NCBI GenBank assembly: GCA_001442985.1
Contig: LDYB01000025.1
Location: forward strand, 62,001-126,000
Direction: 5' to 3'
Length of the DNA: 64,000 nt
From: Armatimonadetes bacterium DC
GTDB taxonomy: Bacteria > Armatimonadota > Fimbriimonadia > Fimbriimonadales > GBS-DC
In this document: piece after piece, positions 41,535 through 50,768 of the stretch
Layout of the letters: every line of letters starts with the position of its first letter
How positions within the stretch are numbered: position 1 is the stretch's first letter
Position numbers and translations under genes: made by a program
The notes under the pieces: generated by a model
Told to the model about the DNA's origin: nothing
Seen by the model: only the letters and a program-made list of their open reading frames with translations
Database searches by the model: none

Positions 41535-43094
41535 CTAACAACCCGCGCCGAAATGGAACAGCACTCGCAGCAGGTCGCCGTCATCGACGGTTCCGTCCAG
41601 ATTCAGGTCTTCCGAGAGCGCGCTGCCGCTTTGGCCGAACGCGAACAATACGCGCAGGAGGTCGCTATCGTCCACACAGCCGCTGCCATCCACATCGCCT
41701 GGCTGCCGATGATAAAACACGATATTCCCACGGTTCTCCCAGTCCGTAACGCCCATCTCGAGGCGCGTGGAGTATTCGTACTCCACAGTCAGGCTCTGGG
41801 CGGGGCTGTCGCGCAACGAAATCCATCCGTTGGTGAGGTTATAGCAATACTCTGCAGGGGACAGCGTGCGTCCATCCACACGCACCTGAAGAATCCGCTC
41901 GATGGGTTGACGCCCCAGATAGTGCAGCTTCTGTCCCGCTGAGGCAGTGTAGGTGGCTTGCACAAGCCCGTCGCGGTTCAAATCGCCGAAACAGATGGCT
42001 TCCACCACCAGCTGGACTGCCGAACTCCAGATGGGCGTGGCGGACAGCCCTGTGCCCGTGTTGAGAAACAGGCGCACATTTCCCCACCATTTGCCTGCAG
42101 CGAGGTCGAGATGCCCGTCGCCGTTCACATCTGCCAGCGCGACGCCCGAAACATAGCCATCATAATAGCGCCAGTGAGGCGTCGATTCGAAAACCCCTGT
42201 GCCCAGATTGCGATACAGCTTGTAGTAGCCTGACCCGCCCGTCAGCTGGTTGTTGTCGCTCATAATCAGGTCAAGGAAGCCGTCGCCCGTAACATCGCCC
42301 AGCGCGAGCGTGTTCGCAAACTGGCGGTTGTTGTCCGTGCTAACCCAGTCGGGAGTGGTGCTGATAATGCCATTCTGATTGCGAAAAATCAGGTTGCCCT
42401 CGCGTGCGGCAGCGACGAGGTCCAGGTCGCCGTCGCGGTCTATATCGCCGAACTGCATGTGCGCCACATCTCGTATGCCCGTTACCTGCCAGCTGGGGGT
42501 TGTTTCCAGCATGCCGTTGCGGTTGAAAAAGATGTAATGGCGGGTTTGTCCGCTGCCGTAGGGCCAGAACCCGCCGATAGCCAGATCCAGGTCGCCATCG
42601 GTGTCGGGGTCGCCCAGCGCAGGATACCAGCCATAAAAGGAGACCGCCGACGCCCAGCTGGGCGTTGGGGAGAGCGTACCGCCCTGATTCAGGTAGAGCT
42701 TCACGCCAGGACCGCCCTGCGGCAACAGCACCGCCACCACGACATCGAGCCAGCCGTCGGCATTGATGTCGCCCACAGCGAGATGCCCGTGATAGCCCAC
42801 ATCGCTCGATTCCCAGCCGGGTGTGGTTGCCAGCGTGCCGTTGGTGTTGTAGTAGACGGCGACTCGCTCGCGGCGCATATCGTTGCCGTTGGAGACCACA
42901 AAATCGAGCCAGCCATCATTATTGAGGTCGGCGAAGACGCCGCCCGTTGCGTAGCGTCGGTCTGCCGAGCGCCACTCTGGAGACGGGCGGTAGGGCATCT
43001 GTGTCCAGCCCGCGGTTGCCAGCGTTGCGACCAGCCAACCGCTCAGGATTCGCAAAGCGTAAACTCGCCCCTGCTTGAGCCTATTCGCGCACAT
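41535..43094 (-). CDS. Secreted FG-GAP/VCBS repeat protein with dockerin-like C-terminus
   Basis: A 519-aa extracellular protein. The signal peptide ALRILSGWLVATLATAGW is followed by about seven FG-GAP/VCBS-type calcium repeats (FADLNNDGWLDFVVSNG, GDINADGWLDVVVAVL, GDIDRDGDLDLVAAA, ADVNGDGHLDLAAGK), which fold as a beta-propeller. The last ~50 residues are a duplicated EF-hand-like dockerin module, GDVDGSGCVDDSDLL...DGTVDDGDLLRVLFHF, ending in GAGC. GGAGA 8 nt before ATG 43094 supports this start. It probably adheres to glycans or cell surfaces. Divergent from another dockerin-tailed gene. Confidence 0.85.
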   Translation of the reverse strand: MCANRLKQGRVYALRILSGWLVATLATAGWTQMPYRPSPEWRSADRRYATGGVFADLNNDGWLDFVVSNGNDMRRERVAVYYNTNGTLATTPGWESSDVGYHGHLAVGDINADGWLDVVVAVLLPQGGPGVKLYLNQGGTLSPTPSWASAVSFYGWYPALGDPDTDGDLDLAIGGFWPYGSGQTRHYIFFNRNGMLETTPSWQVTGIRDVAHMQFGDIDRDGDLDLVAAAREGNLIFRNQNGIISTTPDWVSTDNNRQFANTLALGDVTGDGFLDLIMSDNNQLTGGSGYYKLYRNLGTGVFESTPHWRYYDGYVSGVALADVNGDGHLDLAAGKWWGNVRLFLNTGTGLSATPIWSSAVQLVVEAICFGDLNRDGLVQATYTASAGQKLHYLGRQPIERILQVRVDGRTLSPAEYCYNLTNGWISLRDSPAQSLTVEYEYSTRLEMGVTDWENRGNIVFYHRQPGDVDGSGCVDDSDLLRVLFAFGQSGSALSEDLNLDGTVDDGDLLRVLFHFGAGC

Positions 43095-43191
43095 ACCTAT
43101 CTCTCCGTGAATCAGGTAAAGCATCATGGCGCAAATTCCTGCAGGAGTGTGCAATCAGAAGCCGAACTGGCAGTACATGGGGGCTGCGCAG

Positions 43192-45015
43192 ATGGAACGG
43201 CGTTTGAAAGGATTTTTGACCTGCAGCGCGCTGACAATACTGCTGGGCGGATGGGCGCAGTGTGAGATTCAGCACTTCGAGGGATACGCGACGGGGCTGA
43301 ACGGCTCGGTTCTGTTTCGCCAGCCCAGCTTTTCGGGTAGCACGAGCGGGTTTCTGGCGTATACGGGCGCGTGCGGCGGCGGTCCAAACTGCGCCCAGAT
43401 TAGCACCGAGCGCAATCATACCCCGTTGGGCGATAGCGCACTGAAGGTCGTCTGGCAGTTCAACGGCAATCCCCGAGCGTGGCTGCGTCTAACAACCTTC
43501 AACACGCTGTATTACGCGAACCCGACGATCAGCTTTCGGCGTCGGCTGAGCCTGTGGCTCTATGTCCCTGCCAGCACGCCTGACTTTTACCTGACGCTTG
43601 GGGTGCGCGAAACGCGCCCGAAAGCCGCTTGCGGGGCGAACGGCGGCGCAACGGGCGGGATTGAGTGGGTCGGCGCAACGCAGGGCAACGCGAGTAGCCC
43701 CCCTGTCGGGAAGCGAATTAGCCAGAAAGAGCAGTGGGTGCAGGTGATATTTGACATCCCGAATGAGCCTGTGTTGCCTTTTGCGGGGGACGCCAACGGC
43801 GTGCTGGATGGAAGTTCGGGCGTGCTGGAACATCTTGCCTTCACGCCCGTAGACCCCAGCGACACGCGCCCCTACACAGTCTATATTGACGATATCCGCG
43901 TCCTCCCCAGCGCAAGCGACCCCGTAGACCCGCCGTGGATTTTCGGACTTCATGAGCCAGGCGGCGAGTTCGCCGCTGTGGCAGAGGGCAAACGCATCTG
44001 GATTTTGTTCACCGAGGAGCTGGGAGCAGACCCGAACAATCACACGGGGCGCGATTATCGCCCCTATGTGAACGCGGGGCACGGCGTGATTGTGCGCCTG
44101 AACTACGGCTACCATCCGAACGGCACGCTGCCCCCCTCATCGCAGTACGCGAACTTTGCCCAGCGCGTGGCGAACTTCGTGCGCAACTCCTATGGCGCGC
44201 ATATCTGGATTATCGGCAACGAGCCGAACCTGCCCGTGGAGTGGCCCGGCGGTCAACAGGGCGAACCCATCACCGTAGAGCGGTATGTGCAGGTGTTTCG
44301 CATGTGTCGCGACGCCATCCGCTCGATTCCGGGGCATGAAAACGACTGGGTCTGTGCCGCGCCCGTCGGCACCTATGCGCCCCCCTTCCCCGAATACGGG
44401 ATTCCAGGTTTTCTCGATTACTGGGCGCAGATGCTAACAGCTATTGGCGCGGAGCAGGACGGGATTATCCTGCACGCCTACACGCACGGGAGCGACCCCA
44501 ATAACATCTTCAGCGAGGCGCGCATGCAACCGCCCTATGACCATGTGTACCTCCATTTTCGTGTATATCGCAACCTGCTGAGCCGCGTGCCGCCCTCCCT
44601 GCGCCATCTGCCCGCCTTCATCACGGAAACCAATCAGGGCGAACCATGGACCGACACCAACAACGGCTGGATTAAAAACGCTTATCTGGAGATTCACAAC
44701 TGGAATCAGAACCCTGCGAACCAGACCATCTGGGGCGTGTGTCTTTACCGCTGGCCGCGAATTGACCCTTACTATATTGAGGGCAAGTGGAACACGATTC
44801 AGGACTGGCGCGAGGCGATGCGCAACGACTACCGCTGGCGGCGCGACGCAACGGGCGATACCGACGGCGACGGCTGTGTGAACGACGCCGACCTGCTTCA
44901 GGTACTGTTTCAGTTTGGGCAGACGGGCTACAACCGCTGCGACCTGAACTGGGATGGCACAATCGATGACGCCGACCTGCTTCAGGTGCTGTTCGCTTTC
45001 GGGCAGGGGTGCTGA
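43192..45015 (+). CDS. Secreted glycoside hydrolase-like protein with dockerin-like C-terminus
   Basis: A 607-aa secreted protein. After the signal sequence (GFLTCSALTILLGGWAQ) comes a ~220-aa jelly-roll-like domain. It is followed by a TIM-barrel-like region with clan GH-A marks: HIWIIGNEPNLPVEW (acid/base Glu after Asn) and LPAFITETNQGEPW (candidate nucleophile Glu), plus LHAYTHGSDPN between. The last ~50 residues are the dockerin-like pair DGDGCVNDADLLQVLF...DGTIDDADLLQVLFAF ending GQGC. Family number cannot be fixed by eye. ATG 43177 is an alternative start. Confidence 0.8.
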   Translation: MERRLKGFLTCSALTILLGGWAQCEIQHFEGYATGLNGSVLFRQPSFSGSTSGFLAYTGACGGGPNCAQISTERNHTPLGDSALKVVWQFNGNPRAWLRLTTFNTLYYANPTISFRRRLSLWLYVPASTPDFYLTLGVRETRPKAACGANGGATGGIEWVGATQGNASSPPVGKRISQKEQWVQVIFDIPNEPVLPFAGDANGVLDGSSGVLEHLAFTPVDPSDTRPYTVYIDDIRVLPSASDPVDPPWIFGLHEPGGEFAAVAEGKRIWILFTEELGADPNNHTGRDYRPYVNAGHGVIVRLNYGYHPNGTLPPSSQYANFAQRVANFVRNSYGAHIWIIGNEPNLPVEWPGGQQGEPITVERYVQVFRMCRDAIRSIPGHENDWVCAAPVGTYAPPFPEYGIPGFLDYWAQMLTAIGAEQDGIILHAYTHGSDPNNIFSEARMQPPYDHVYLHFRVYRNLLSRVPPSLRHLPAFITETNQGEPWTDTNNGWIKNAYLEIHNWNQNPANQTIWGVCLYRWPRIDPYYIEGKWNTIQDWREAMRNDYRWRRDATGDTDGDGCVNDADLLQVLFQFGQTGYNRCDLNWDGTIDDADLLQVLFAFGQGC

Positions 45016-45043
45016 CTGCCCAGCTGCGCCGTCGTGCCTCAGG

Positions 45044-45049
45044 TACAAT
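45044..45049 (+). promoter_or_regulatory. Leaderless -10 box (TACAAT) of kdsA
   Basis: Reads CAGGTACAATTCCGCTATG: box, 6 nt, ATG 45056. No ribosome site. A model example of the window's leaderless promoters. Confidence 0.7.
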
Positions 45050-45055
45050 TCCGCT

Positions 45056-45892
45056 ATGCAAGTGGTGCGTGTGGGCGACCTCACGGTCGGCGACGGGCGA
45101 CTAACGCTGATTGCAGGTCCGTGTGTGATTGAGAGTCTGGAACTTTGTCGTGAGGTGGCGGGCGCGCTTTCGGAACTGTGTCGCCAGCGGGGTGTTCCCT
45201 ACATTTTCAAAGCCTCTTTTGACAAGGCGAACCGCACCGCGCACGACTCGTTTCGGGGCATAGGGCTGGACGCTGGCTTGAAGGTGTTAGCCCAGATTCG
45301 TGAAGAGTTCGGCGTGCCTGTTACGACCGATGTGCATGAGAGCTGGCAGGCGGAACCCGTGGCGCAGGTGGTGGATTTACTTCAGGTACCCGCATTTCTC
45401 TGTCGCCAGACCGACCTGCTAATAGCATGCGCCCGCACGGGCAAGCCCGTGAATGTCAAAAAGGGTCAGTTTCTGGCGCCGTGGGACGCCCGCAATATTG
45501 TGGAGAAACTGCAGGCTTTTGGCGCTCAGGGCATTTTGCTCACAGAACGCGGCACCTCCTTCGGCTATAACACGCTGATTGTGGACATGGCGGGTCTACC
45601 GATAATGCGTGGGTTTGGCGTGCCGGTGGTGTTTGACGCCACCCATAGCGTGCAGCGTCCGGGAGGGGCAGGCAAAGCCTCTGGCGGTGATAGAGCCTCG
45701 ATTGCGCCGCTGGCACGCGCCGCCGTCGCGGTGGGCATCGACGCCCTCTTTATGGAGGTGCATCCGAACCCTGAAAAAGCGCTCTCCGACGCCGCCACGC
45801 AGTACCCCCTCTCGCAAATCGCGCCCCTGCTGGACGAGCTGCTTGCCCTGCACGCCGTGCGCCAGCGGTTTGCAGAAGTTGGGGTAAAATAG
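45056..45892 (+). CDS. kdsA: 3-deoxy-8-phosphooctulonate synthase (KDO-8-P synthase)
   Basis: A 278-aa aldolase. LIAGPCVIES, YIFKASFDKANRTAHDSFRG and the metal/PEP-binding LTERGTSFGYNTLIVDM and FDATHSVQRPGG are all KdsA signatures. It condenses PEP with arabinose-5-phosphate to make Kdo-8-P for lipopolysaccharide core, in the cytoplasm. Its presence with waaA at 52051 indicates an outer membrane with Kdo. The start is set by the TACAAT box 6 nt upstream. The Cys in AGPC is a position used to separate metal-dependent from metal-independent types, but I cannot class it safely. Confidence 0.94.
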   Translation: MQVVRVGDLTVGDGRLTLIAGPCVIESLELCREVAGALSELCRQRGVPYIFKASFDKANRTAHDSFRGIGLDAGLKVLAQIREEFGVPVTTDVHESWQAEPVAQVVDLLQVPAFLCRQTDLLIACARTGKPVNVKKGQFLAPWDARNIVEKLQAFGAQGILLTERGTSFGYNTLIVDMAGLPIMRGFGVPVVFDATHSVQRPGGAGKASGGDRASIAPLARAAVAVGIDALFMEVHPNPEKALSDAATQYPLSQIAPLLDELLALHAVRQRFAEVGVK

Positions 45893-45929
45893 TATCAACC
45901 TGGCTGTTTTGTTAGAGGCGAGAGCAACG

Positions 45930-46535
45930 ATGGCAAAGCAATCGGAGCGACGAAAAGTTCGGCGCGAGCAGATTCTGCACGGCGCCGCGAAAGTGTTTTC
46001 GAGAAAAGGATTCCATGCCAGCACCGTCGACGAGATTGCCAAAGAGCTGGGACTGACCAAGGCCAGCATCTACTACTATGTCTCCGATAAAAGCGATCTG
46101 CTGTACCAGCTCTATAAGCGGGCGATGGAGGTGCTGCTGGAGTCGCAGGCAGAGATTCTTGCGCGCCCTGACCCCCCTGACCAGAAACTCCGGGCGATGA
46201 TTGAAGAGTATGTGCGTATCGTTGGCGGCGCCACGGCGATGTATAGCGTGGTGGTGCTTCGCGAGCATCACGCGCTCCCGCCCCGCAAGCGCAAAGAGAT
46301 TATCAGCATGCGCGACCAGTACGAGCAGGGCTTCCGTGAATGCATCCAGCAGGGAATCGAGCAGGGCATTTTTGAACCCACCGATGTGAAGATGGCGTCG
46401 TATGTGATTCTGGGCGCGCTGAACTGGATTCCCAGCTGGTACAACCCGCGCGGCAGCCTCAGCAAAGAGGAGATTGGGCGCATGTTCGCAGACCAGCTCG
46501 TGCGCGGCTTACTGCGCACCCCGCAAAACCCATGA
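45930..46535 (+). CDS. TetR family transcriptional regulator
   Basis: A 201-aa repressor. The N-terminal HTH is ILHGAAKVFSRKGFHASTVDEI...GLTKASIYYYVSDKSDLLYQ, the standard TetR pattern. The C-terminal ligand domain LLESQAEILARPDPPDQKL... resembles the FadR/KstR2-type fatty-acyl regulators. ATG 45930 follows GAGGCGAGAG and a TAAAAT box (45885-45890) that overlaps the end of kdsA. Its stop overlaps gcvT by 4 nt, so it is likely co-expressed with, and may regulate, gcvT and the alcohol dehydrogenase. Confidence 0.88.
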   Translation: MAKQSERRKVRREQILHGAAKVFSRKGFHASTVDEIAKELGLTKASIYYYVSDKSDLLYQLYKRAMEVLLESQAEILARPDPPDQKLRAMIEEYVRIVGGATAMYSVVVLREHHALPPRKRKEIISMRDQYEQGFRECIQQGIEQGIFEPTDVKMASYVILGALNWIPSWYNPRGSLSKEEIGRMFADQLVRGLLRTPQNP

Positions 46536-47608
46536 AACGCACCGCACTCTACGAGGCTCACCGGCGCACGGGCGCCCGCATGGTGGAGTTCGCTGGCTGG
46601 GAGATGCCTGTGCAGTATCGCGGCATTATTGAAGAGACACGCGCCGTGCGTCAGGCGTGGGGCATCTTCGATGTGAGCCATATGGCACGCGCCCATTTTC
46701 GGGGCGAAGCCGCTGCCCAGTTCCTGAGCCGACTGGTGCCCTCGGACCTCAGCAAGGTCGCGCCCGGCACAGGGCAATATACCGTGCTGACCAACGAACG
46801 GGGCGGCGTGGTGGATGATGTTATCGTCTATCACCTTGCGCCTGACCACTGGCTGATGGTATTCAACGCCGCCAACCGCGAGAAAGACCTCGCATGGTTC
46901 CAGCGCTGGCAGGCAGAGTTCACCAACCCGCCTACGATTGACGACCAGACCGAGCAGACGGTGATGATTGCGGTTCAGGGACCCGAAGCGGCTGCCCGTC
47001 TGAGCGCCCACATGAACCCGGCGCTCGCTGAAGTGCCCCGGTTTGGGACGCTCGCGTTTGAGTGGGAGGGTATGCCACTGTTTGCCGCGCGCACGGGCTA
47101 CACAGGCGAAGACGGTTTTGAGCTGATTGCCCCTGCCGAATATGGCGAGCGCCTCTGGGACGCCCTGCTCGCATGGGGTGCCACGCCCTGTGGGTTAGGC
47201 GCACGCGATGTGTTGCGCGTGGAAGCGGGGCTACACCTGTACGGACACGAACTGACGGACGACACAAACCCCATCGAGGCGGGACTGGGCTGGCTGGTCA
47301 GCGAACGCACCGACTATATCGGCGCGGAACCCATCCTGCAGGCGAAGCAGGCGGTACCCACCCGCAAACTGATGGGGATTGTGCTTCAGGAGCGTGGCGT
47401 GCCGCGCGAGGGCTATCCCGTGCTGGTGGACGGGCAGGGGGTGGGGCAGCTCACCAGCGGCGTCTATTCGCCCACGCTGGAGCAGGGGATTGGCATGGCG
47501 TATCTGCCCGCCGCGCTGGCAAAAGCAGGAACCCCCTGCGCGGTGGAGATTCGGGGGCGCGCCATCCCCGCGCTTATCACCACGCGCCGATTCCTCAAGC
47601 GCTCGTAG
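46532..47608 (+). CDS. gcvT: Aminomethyltransferase (glycine cleavage system T protein)
   Basis: A 358-aa folate enzyme. Opening KRTALYEAHRRTGARMVEFAGW and WGIFDVSHM are typical GcvT. The folate-binding region GQYTVLTNERGGVVDDVIVYHL, then FAARTGYTGEDGFELIAP and GLGARDVLRVEAGLHLYGHEL, follow through to the C-terminal barrel. It transfers the aminomethyl C1 unit from GcvH to tetrahydrofolate. gcvH and gcvP are not nearby. It overlaps the TetR gene by 4 nt, an unusual partner. Confidence 0.93.
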   Translation: MKRTALYEAHRRTGARMVEFAGWEMPVQYRGIIEETRAVRQAWGIFDVSHMARAHFRGEAAAQFLSRLVPSDLSKVAPGTGQYTVLTNERGGVVDDVIVYHLAPDHWLMVFNAANREKDLAWFQRWQAEFTNPPTIDDQTEQTVMIAVQGPEAAARLSAHMNPALAEVPRFGTLAFEWEGMPLFAARTGYTGEDGFELIAPAEYGERLWDALLAWGATPCGLGARDVLRVEAGLHLYGHELTDDTNPIEAGLGWLVSERTDYIGAEPILQAKQAVPTRKLMGIVLQERGVPREGYPVLVDGQGVGQLTSGVYSPTLEQGIGMAYLPAALAKAGTPCAVEIRGRAIPALITTRRFLKRS

Positions 47609-47671
47609 CCAGAGCTTCCCAACAGGAATCAGGCACTCCGCGCCGAACTCTTGCGGTGGAGGATGCCAGCG

Positions 47672-48823
47672 ATGGAAAACGCTTTCTTCGGATTCGAAAT
47701 GCCCACCCGACTCCTGTTTGGCGTGGGCGCGGTCGGTAATCTTGGCTTCGAGTTCAGCATCCATGAATGGGGTAGCGCGCTGATTATCACCGATGCAGGT
47801 GTCGCCAAAGCGGGCTTGATAGAGCCTGTGGAGAGCCAGTTGCGTGGGCAGGGCGTTCGCTACGAGGTCTATTCAGGCGTTGTGCCGAACCCCACCATCG
47901 AGAGCATCGAGGCGGCGGTACCGATGGCGCGCGATAAAGATGTGGTGATCGCCGTTGGGGGCGGCAGCGTGATGGACACGGCGAAACTGGTGAACGCCAT
48001 CCGCACCTTCGGGGGCGGCGTGCGCGATTATGAGGGAACCGATACCGTGCCCGGCGTCTGCAAACCCCTGATTGCTATCCCCACCACGGCGGGCACGGGC
48101 AGCGAGGTTACTTTTATCGCGATGTTCACCGACACGGAGCGCCGCCAGAAGATGCCCGTGCTAAGCCGCTATCTGGCGCCCCATCTGGCGATTGTGGACC
48201 CCGAAATGAGCCGACGCCTGCCCCCCGCCGCCACCGCCCAGACAGGCGCGGACGCCCTTACCCACGCCATCGAAGCAATTGTCGACCTGCAGGCGAACCC
48301 CTTTTCCGACATGCTGGCGTTCGAGGCGATACGGCTTATCTTCAAGTACCTGCCGCGCGCGGTGGAGGATGGGGAGAACGACCTCGAGGCGCGGGCGGGT
48401 ATGGCGTTCGCCGCCACGATTGCAGGCGCCGCCTTCAACAACAGCATGGTGGGACTGGCGCACGCGATTGCCCACGCGCTGGGCGGACTGTATGACCTGC
48501 CGCACGGACTCTGTTGCGCCCTTGCGCTCCCCGTTGTGATGCAATACAACCTCCCCCATCGCCACGAACGCTTCGAGCAGATTGCCAATGTGCTGGGCAT
48601 GCCGATTGCCGAAGATAGCGTGCTGAAAGTGCGCCAGCTGCTGACCGAGGTGGGAATCCCTGCGCACCTGATCGATGTGGGGATTGAGGTCAGCGAGGAT
48701 GATCTGGAAACTCTAACCGACCTCACCTTCGCCGATGGTTCTATTCTATTCAACCCCGTGCAGCCGTCGCGCGAAGAGGTCAAACACCTGCTACGCCATA
48801 TCGCGACCTATATTCCCGAATAA
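47672..48823 (+). CDS. Iron-containing alcohol dehydrogenase
   Basis: A 383-aa group III dehydrogenase. VVIAVGGGSVMDTAKL is the NAD-binding GGGSxxD motif. IAIPTTAGTGSEVT, DALTHAIEAI and MVGLAHAIAHALGGLYDLPHG hold the metal ligands (Asp and three His). Members reduce aldehydes or oxidise alcohols or diols. GGTGGAGG (47655-47662) is 9 nt before ATG 47672; upstream in-frame starts overlap the ribosome site. It is 63 nt after gcvT, probably in the same transcription unit as the TetR gene. Confidence 0.92.
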   Translation: MENAFFGFEMPTRLLFGVGAVGNLGFEFSIHEWGSALIITDAGVAKAGLIEPVESQLRGQGVRYEVYSGVVPNPTIESIEAAVPMARDKDVVIAVGGGSVMDTAKLVNAIRTFGGGVRDYEGTDTVPGVCKPLIAIPTTAGTGSEVTFIAMFTDTERRQKMPVLSRYLAPHLAIVDPEMSRRLPPAATAQTGADALTHAIEAIVDLQANPFSDMLAFEAIRLIFKYLPRAVEDGENDLEARAGMAFAATIAGAAFNNSMVGLAHAIAHALGGLYDLPHGLCCALALPVVMQYNLPHRHERFEQIANVLGMPIAEDSVLKVRQLLTEVGIPAHLIDVGIEVSEDDLETLTDLTFADGSILFNPVQPSREEVKHLLRHIATYIPE

Positions 48824-48841
48824 GCCTGAACGGGCCTGTGA

Positions 48842-49065
48842 GAGGCTGTTTAGGAAGATAAGCAAGCAACGGGGGCGCAGGGCGTTTATGACTGACGGCT
48901 GAAGCCGTTCCTATAAGACGAAGCCGACCTGCGTCGGCTAATTCAGCCAGCGGAGGCTGGCTTTGTTTATTAGGAACGGCTTTAGCCGTCGCTCTTTTGG
49001 GGGCATCGTGGGTTCCAGAAGGTATCTTTGCGACGGAGCAGGTTCACCCGTCTGGATTCAAGCAC
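48842..49065 (+). repeat. Dispersed nested-palindrome repeat, copy B
   Basis: Most intact copy. A ~50-nt leader (48842-48893) is followed by outer arm GACGGCTGAAGCCGTTCCTA (48894-48913). Next come hairpin 1 AGCCGACCTGCGTCGGCT (48922-48939) and hairpin 2 AGCCAGCGGAGGCTGGCT (48945-48962). The opposite outer arm is TAGGAACGGCTTTAGCCGTC (48971-48990), 19 of 20 bases complementary to the first. A tail follows whose last 30 nt (49036-49065) are identical to 55890-55919 in copy C. The 304-bp gap 48824-49127 contains nothing else I can identify. Confidence 0.85.
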
Positions 49066-49127
49066 GGGATTCCTCTACAGTCGCTGAGAAGCAGGATTCA
49101 CACCAGAGAGGCTGAATCCTGCTCTTT

Positions 49128-50768
49128 ATGTTCAAGAGGGAGATTTGGGGCATACCCACAGGGATGTGGCTTGTGGGCGTGGTGTATCTCGCGCTCACCG
49201 CTCTATTGCGTTCATACTATGTAGATTATGAGAGCCTGCGCCAGATTGCGGCTGTAGCCGAGGGGTTCCGCCGTGATTCGTTGGGTTTCTGGAGCGGGCA
49301 CGCGCCGCTGGGAATGTTGCTTTTCTGGGCGTTGACCAAGCCGTTCGCGCTGGTGTTCCCCCTGCTGGAGAGCGCGCAGGTGCTGGGCGCGGTTGCCATC
49401 ACACTGACGGGGCTGATCCTCTACCGCATTTTCCGGATGGTGGGCTTGAGTGGGGGCTTGAGCGGCTGGCTCACCGGGCTGTTTTATTTCTCCAATGTCG
49501 TGCTGAATGCGGCGACGATGTTCAGTTTTGCCGCGATTGCCCTGTTTTTGATGGCGTGGTGGGCAAAGACCGCACTTCACACGCTGGCACCCCGTGAAGC
49601 GGACCCTGTTAGCCTCACCCGACTGGGGGTAGTGGGCGGACTGCTGTGCGGGATTAACCTTTTTGCGCTTTTCCCTGCGATTGCTGTCGGGGTGGCTGCC
49701 ACACGGCGCGGGCGTGCAGGGGGCTACTGGGCGGGGTTATGGGGCGTTATGCTGGTCGTTTACCTTGCGGTCTATTTTGCGGTGTTGCCGAACCCCGTGA
49801 TGGCGTATGGCGTGGAGCGCCCCAAGCCTTCGTTTGTGGAATGGATCGCGACAGGGGGTGTGGGAAGTGCAATCACGATACCCCGGTTTTCAGGACTCTA
49901 CTGGCAGGCGACAGGCGAGCAAGCGCAGAACGCCCTGCTGGCGTTGGGTCGCCCCTTCCGCGTGCGGGATGTGTATCAATACTATGCCGCGGGAACTTTC
50001 GTCACGCTGCTGAAAGGCGCGTTTCTGGCGCTGGGGCTGCTGACACTGATTTTGCTGATCGTTGTCGCGACCACAGGCGAGCGCATCATCAGCGATCGGC
50101 TGGTGAGCCTTACACGCCAGATTGGGGGCTATTCGCTGGCGCTCTCGCTGATAGCACTTATTCTCTGGAAAGGCGACTATCAGCCTCTGTATTTGTGGAC
50201 GCTCTTCTGGGCGCTGATGGGGCTGGGGGGCTGGCTTGCCAGTTATGTGGAAGAGGATGTGCAGCGCGTCGTGTATGGGTTTGCGCCCCTCGTGCTGGTG
50301 ATGGTGCTGTTTGGCTTGATCAAGCAGAGCGGGTTGCGCTCCGCCGAGATAGACGGCGAGCGTCAGGAGGCGGAAGCGGTGCGTGAGGTGCTCACAGAAA
50401 GCACGACGGCGGTCGCCGCCACGCGCATCGCTGAGTGGCTCCGCTACTATGCGGCGGGACGCGCGCGCGTGGTCGCCACCGAATACTGGCTCCAGCCCGA
50501 CGCCGATTTTCGTCAACTGCTCCAGTCGGCGCAGCAGAACCAGCAACGCCTGATTGTGTGGCAGTACGCGCTGGACCCCGAGATTTATCGGAAGGCGAAC
50601 CTGCCTGTCAAAATTACATGGCTGGAGGCGCTGGAGAAAGCCAAAGCGGAGTTTGACAAAGGCGAAGGCGGACGCCTGCGGGGCTACGCCCGAATTGTGA
50701 TTTACCCGACGCTGATTGACCAGTGGGTGGGCGAGGTGCATACCTACGGCGAAGCGCCCAAGAGGTAG
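49128..50768 (+). CDS. Polytopic membrane protein, possible GT-C glycosyltransferase
   Basis: A 546-aa protein with about ten membrane segments in residues 15-405 and a soluble C-terminal ~130 residues (EAVREVLTESTTAVAATRI...). The first loop, YYVDYESLRQIAAVAEGFRRD, with acidic residues just after the first helix, resembles membrane glycosyltransferases of the PMT/GT-C kind. The proof motifs are missing, so function is open. Start 49128 lacks a clear ribosome site; ATG 49164 is an alternative. It lies just downstream of repeat copy B and upstream of the sigma factor, whose promoter overlaps its stop. Confidence 0.6.
   Translation: MFKREIWGIPTGMWLVGVVYLALTALLRSYYVDYESLRQIAAVAEGFRRDSLGFWSGHAPLGMLLFWALTKPFALVFPLLESAQVLGAVAITLTGLILYRIFRMVGLSGGLSGWLTGLFYFSNVVLNAATMFSFAAIALFLMAWWAKTALHTLAPREADPVSLTRLGVVGGLLCGINLFALFPAIAVGVAATRRGRAGGYWAGLWGVMLVVYLAVYFAVLPNPVMAYGVERPKPSFVEWIATGGVGSAITIPRFSGLYWQATGEQAQNALLALGRPFRVRDVYQYYAAGTFVTLLKGAFLALGLLTLILLIVVATTGERIISDRLVSLTRQIGGYSLALSLIALILWKGDYQPLYLWTLFWALMGLGGWLASYVEEDVQRVVYGFAPLVLVMVLFGLIKQSGLRSAEIDGERQEAEAVREVLTESTTAVAATRIAEWLRYYAAGRARVVATEYWLQPDADFRQLLQSAQQNQQRLIVWQYALDPEIYRKANLPVKITWLEALEKAKAEFDKGEGGRLRGYARIVIYPTLIDQWVGEVHTYGEAPKR

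Noticed and set aside
43126-43191. Longer N-terminus for the glycosidase-like protein (starting at 43126)
   Set aside because: The signal peptide begins near 43192, and the longer version would push a hydrophilic stretch ahead of it and overlap the divergent gene.
48842-49065. CRISPR array or integron attC site
   Set aside because: The repeated units are nested inverted repeats, not regularly spaced direct repeats, and no cas or integrase gene is nearby.
48842-49065. Simple intrinsic terminator after the alcohol dehydrogenase gene
   Set aside because: The element has conserved leader and tail sequences outside the stems and occurs at other loci, so it is more than a terminator, though it might also stop transcription.
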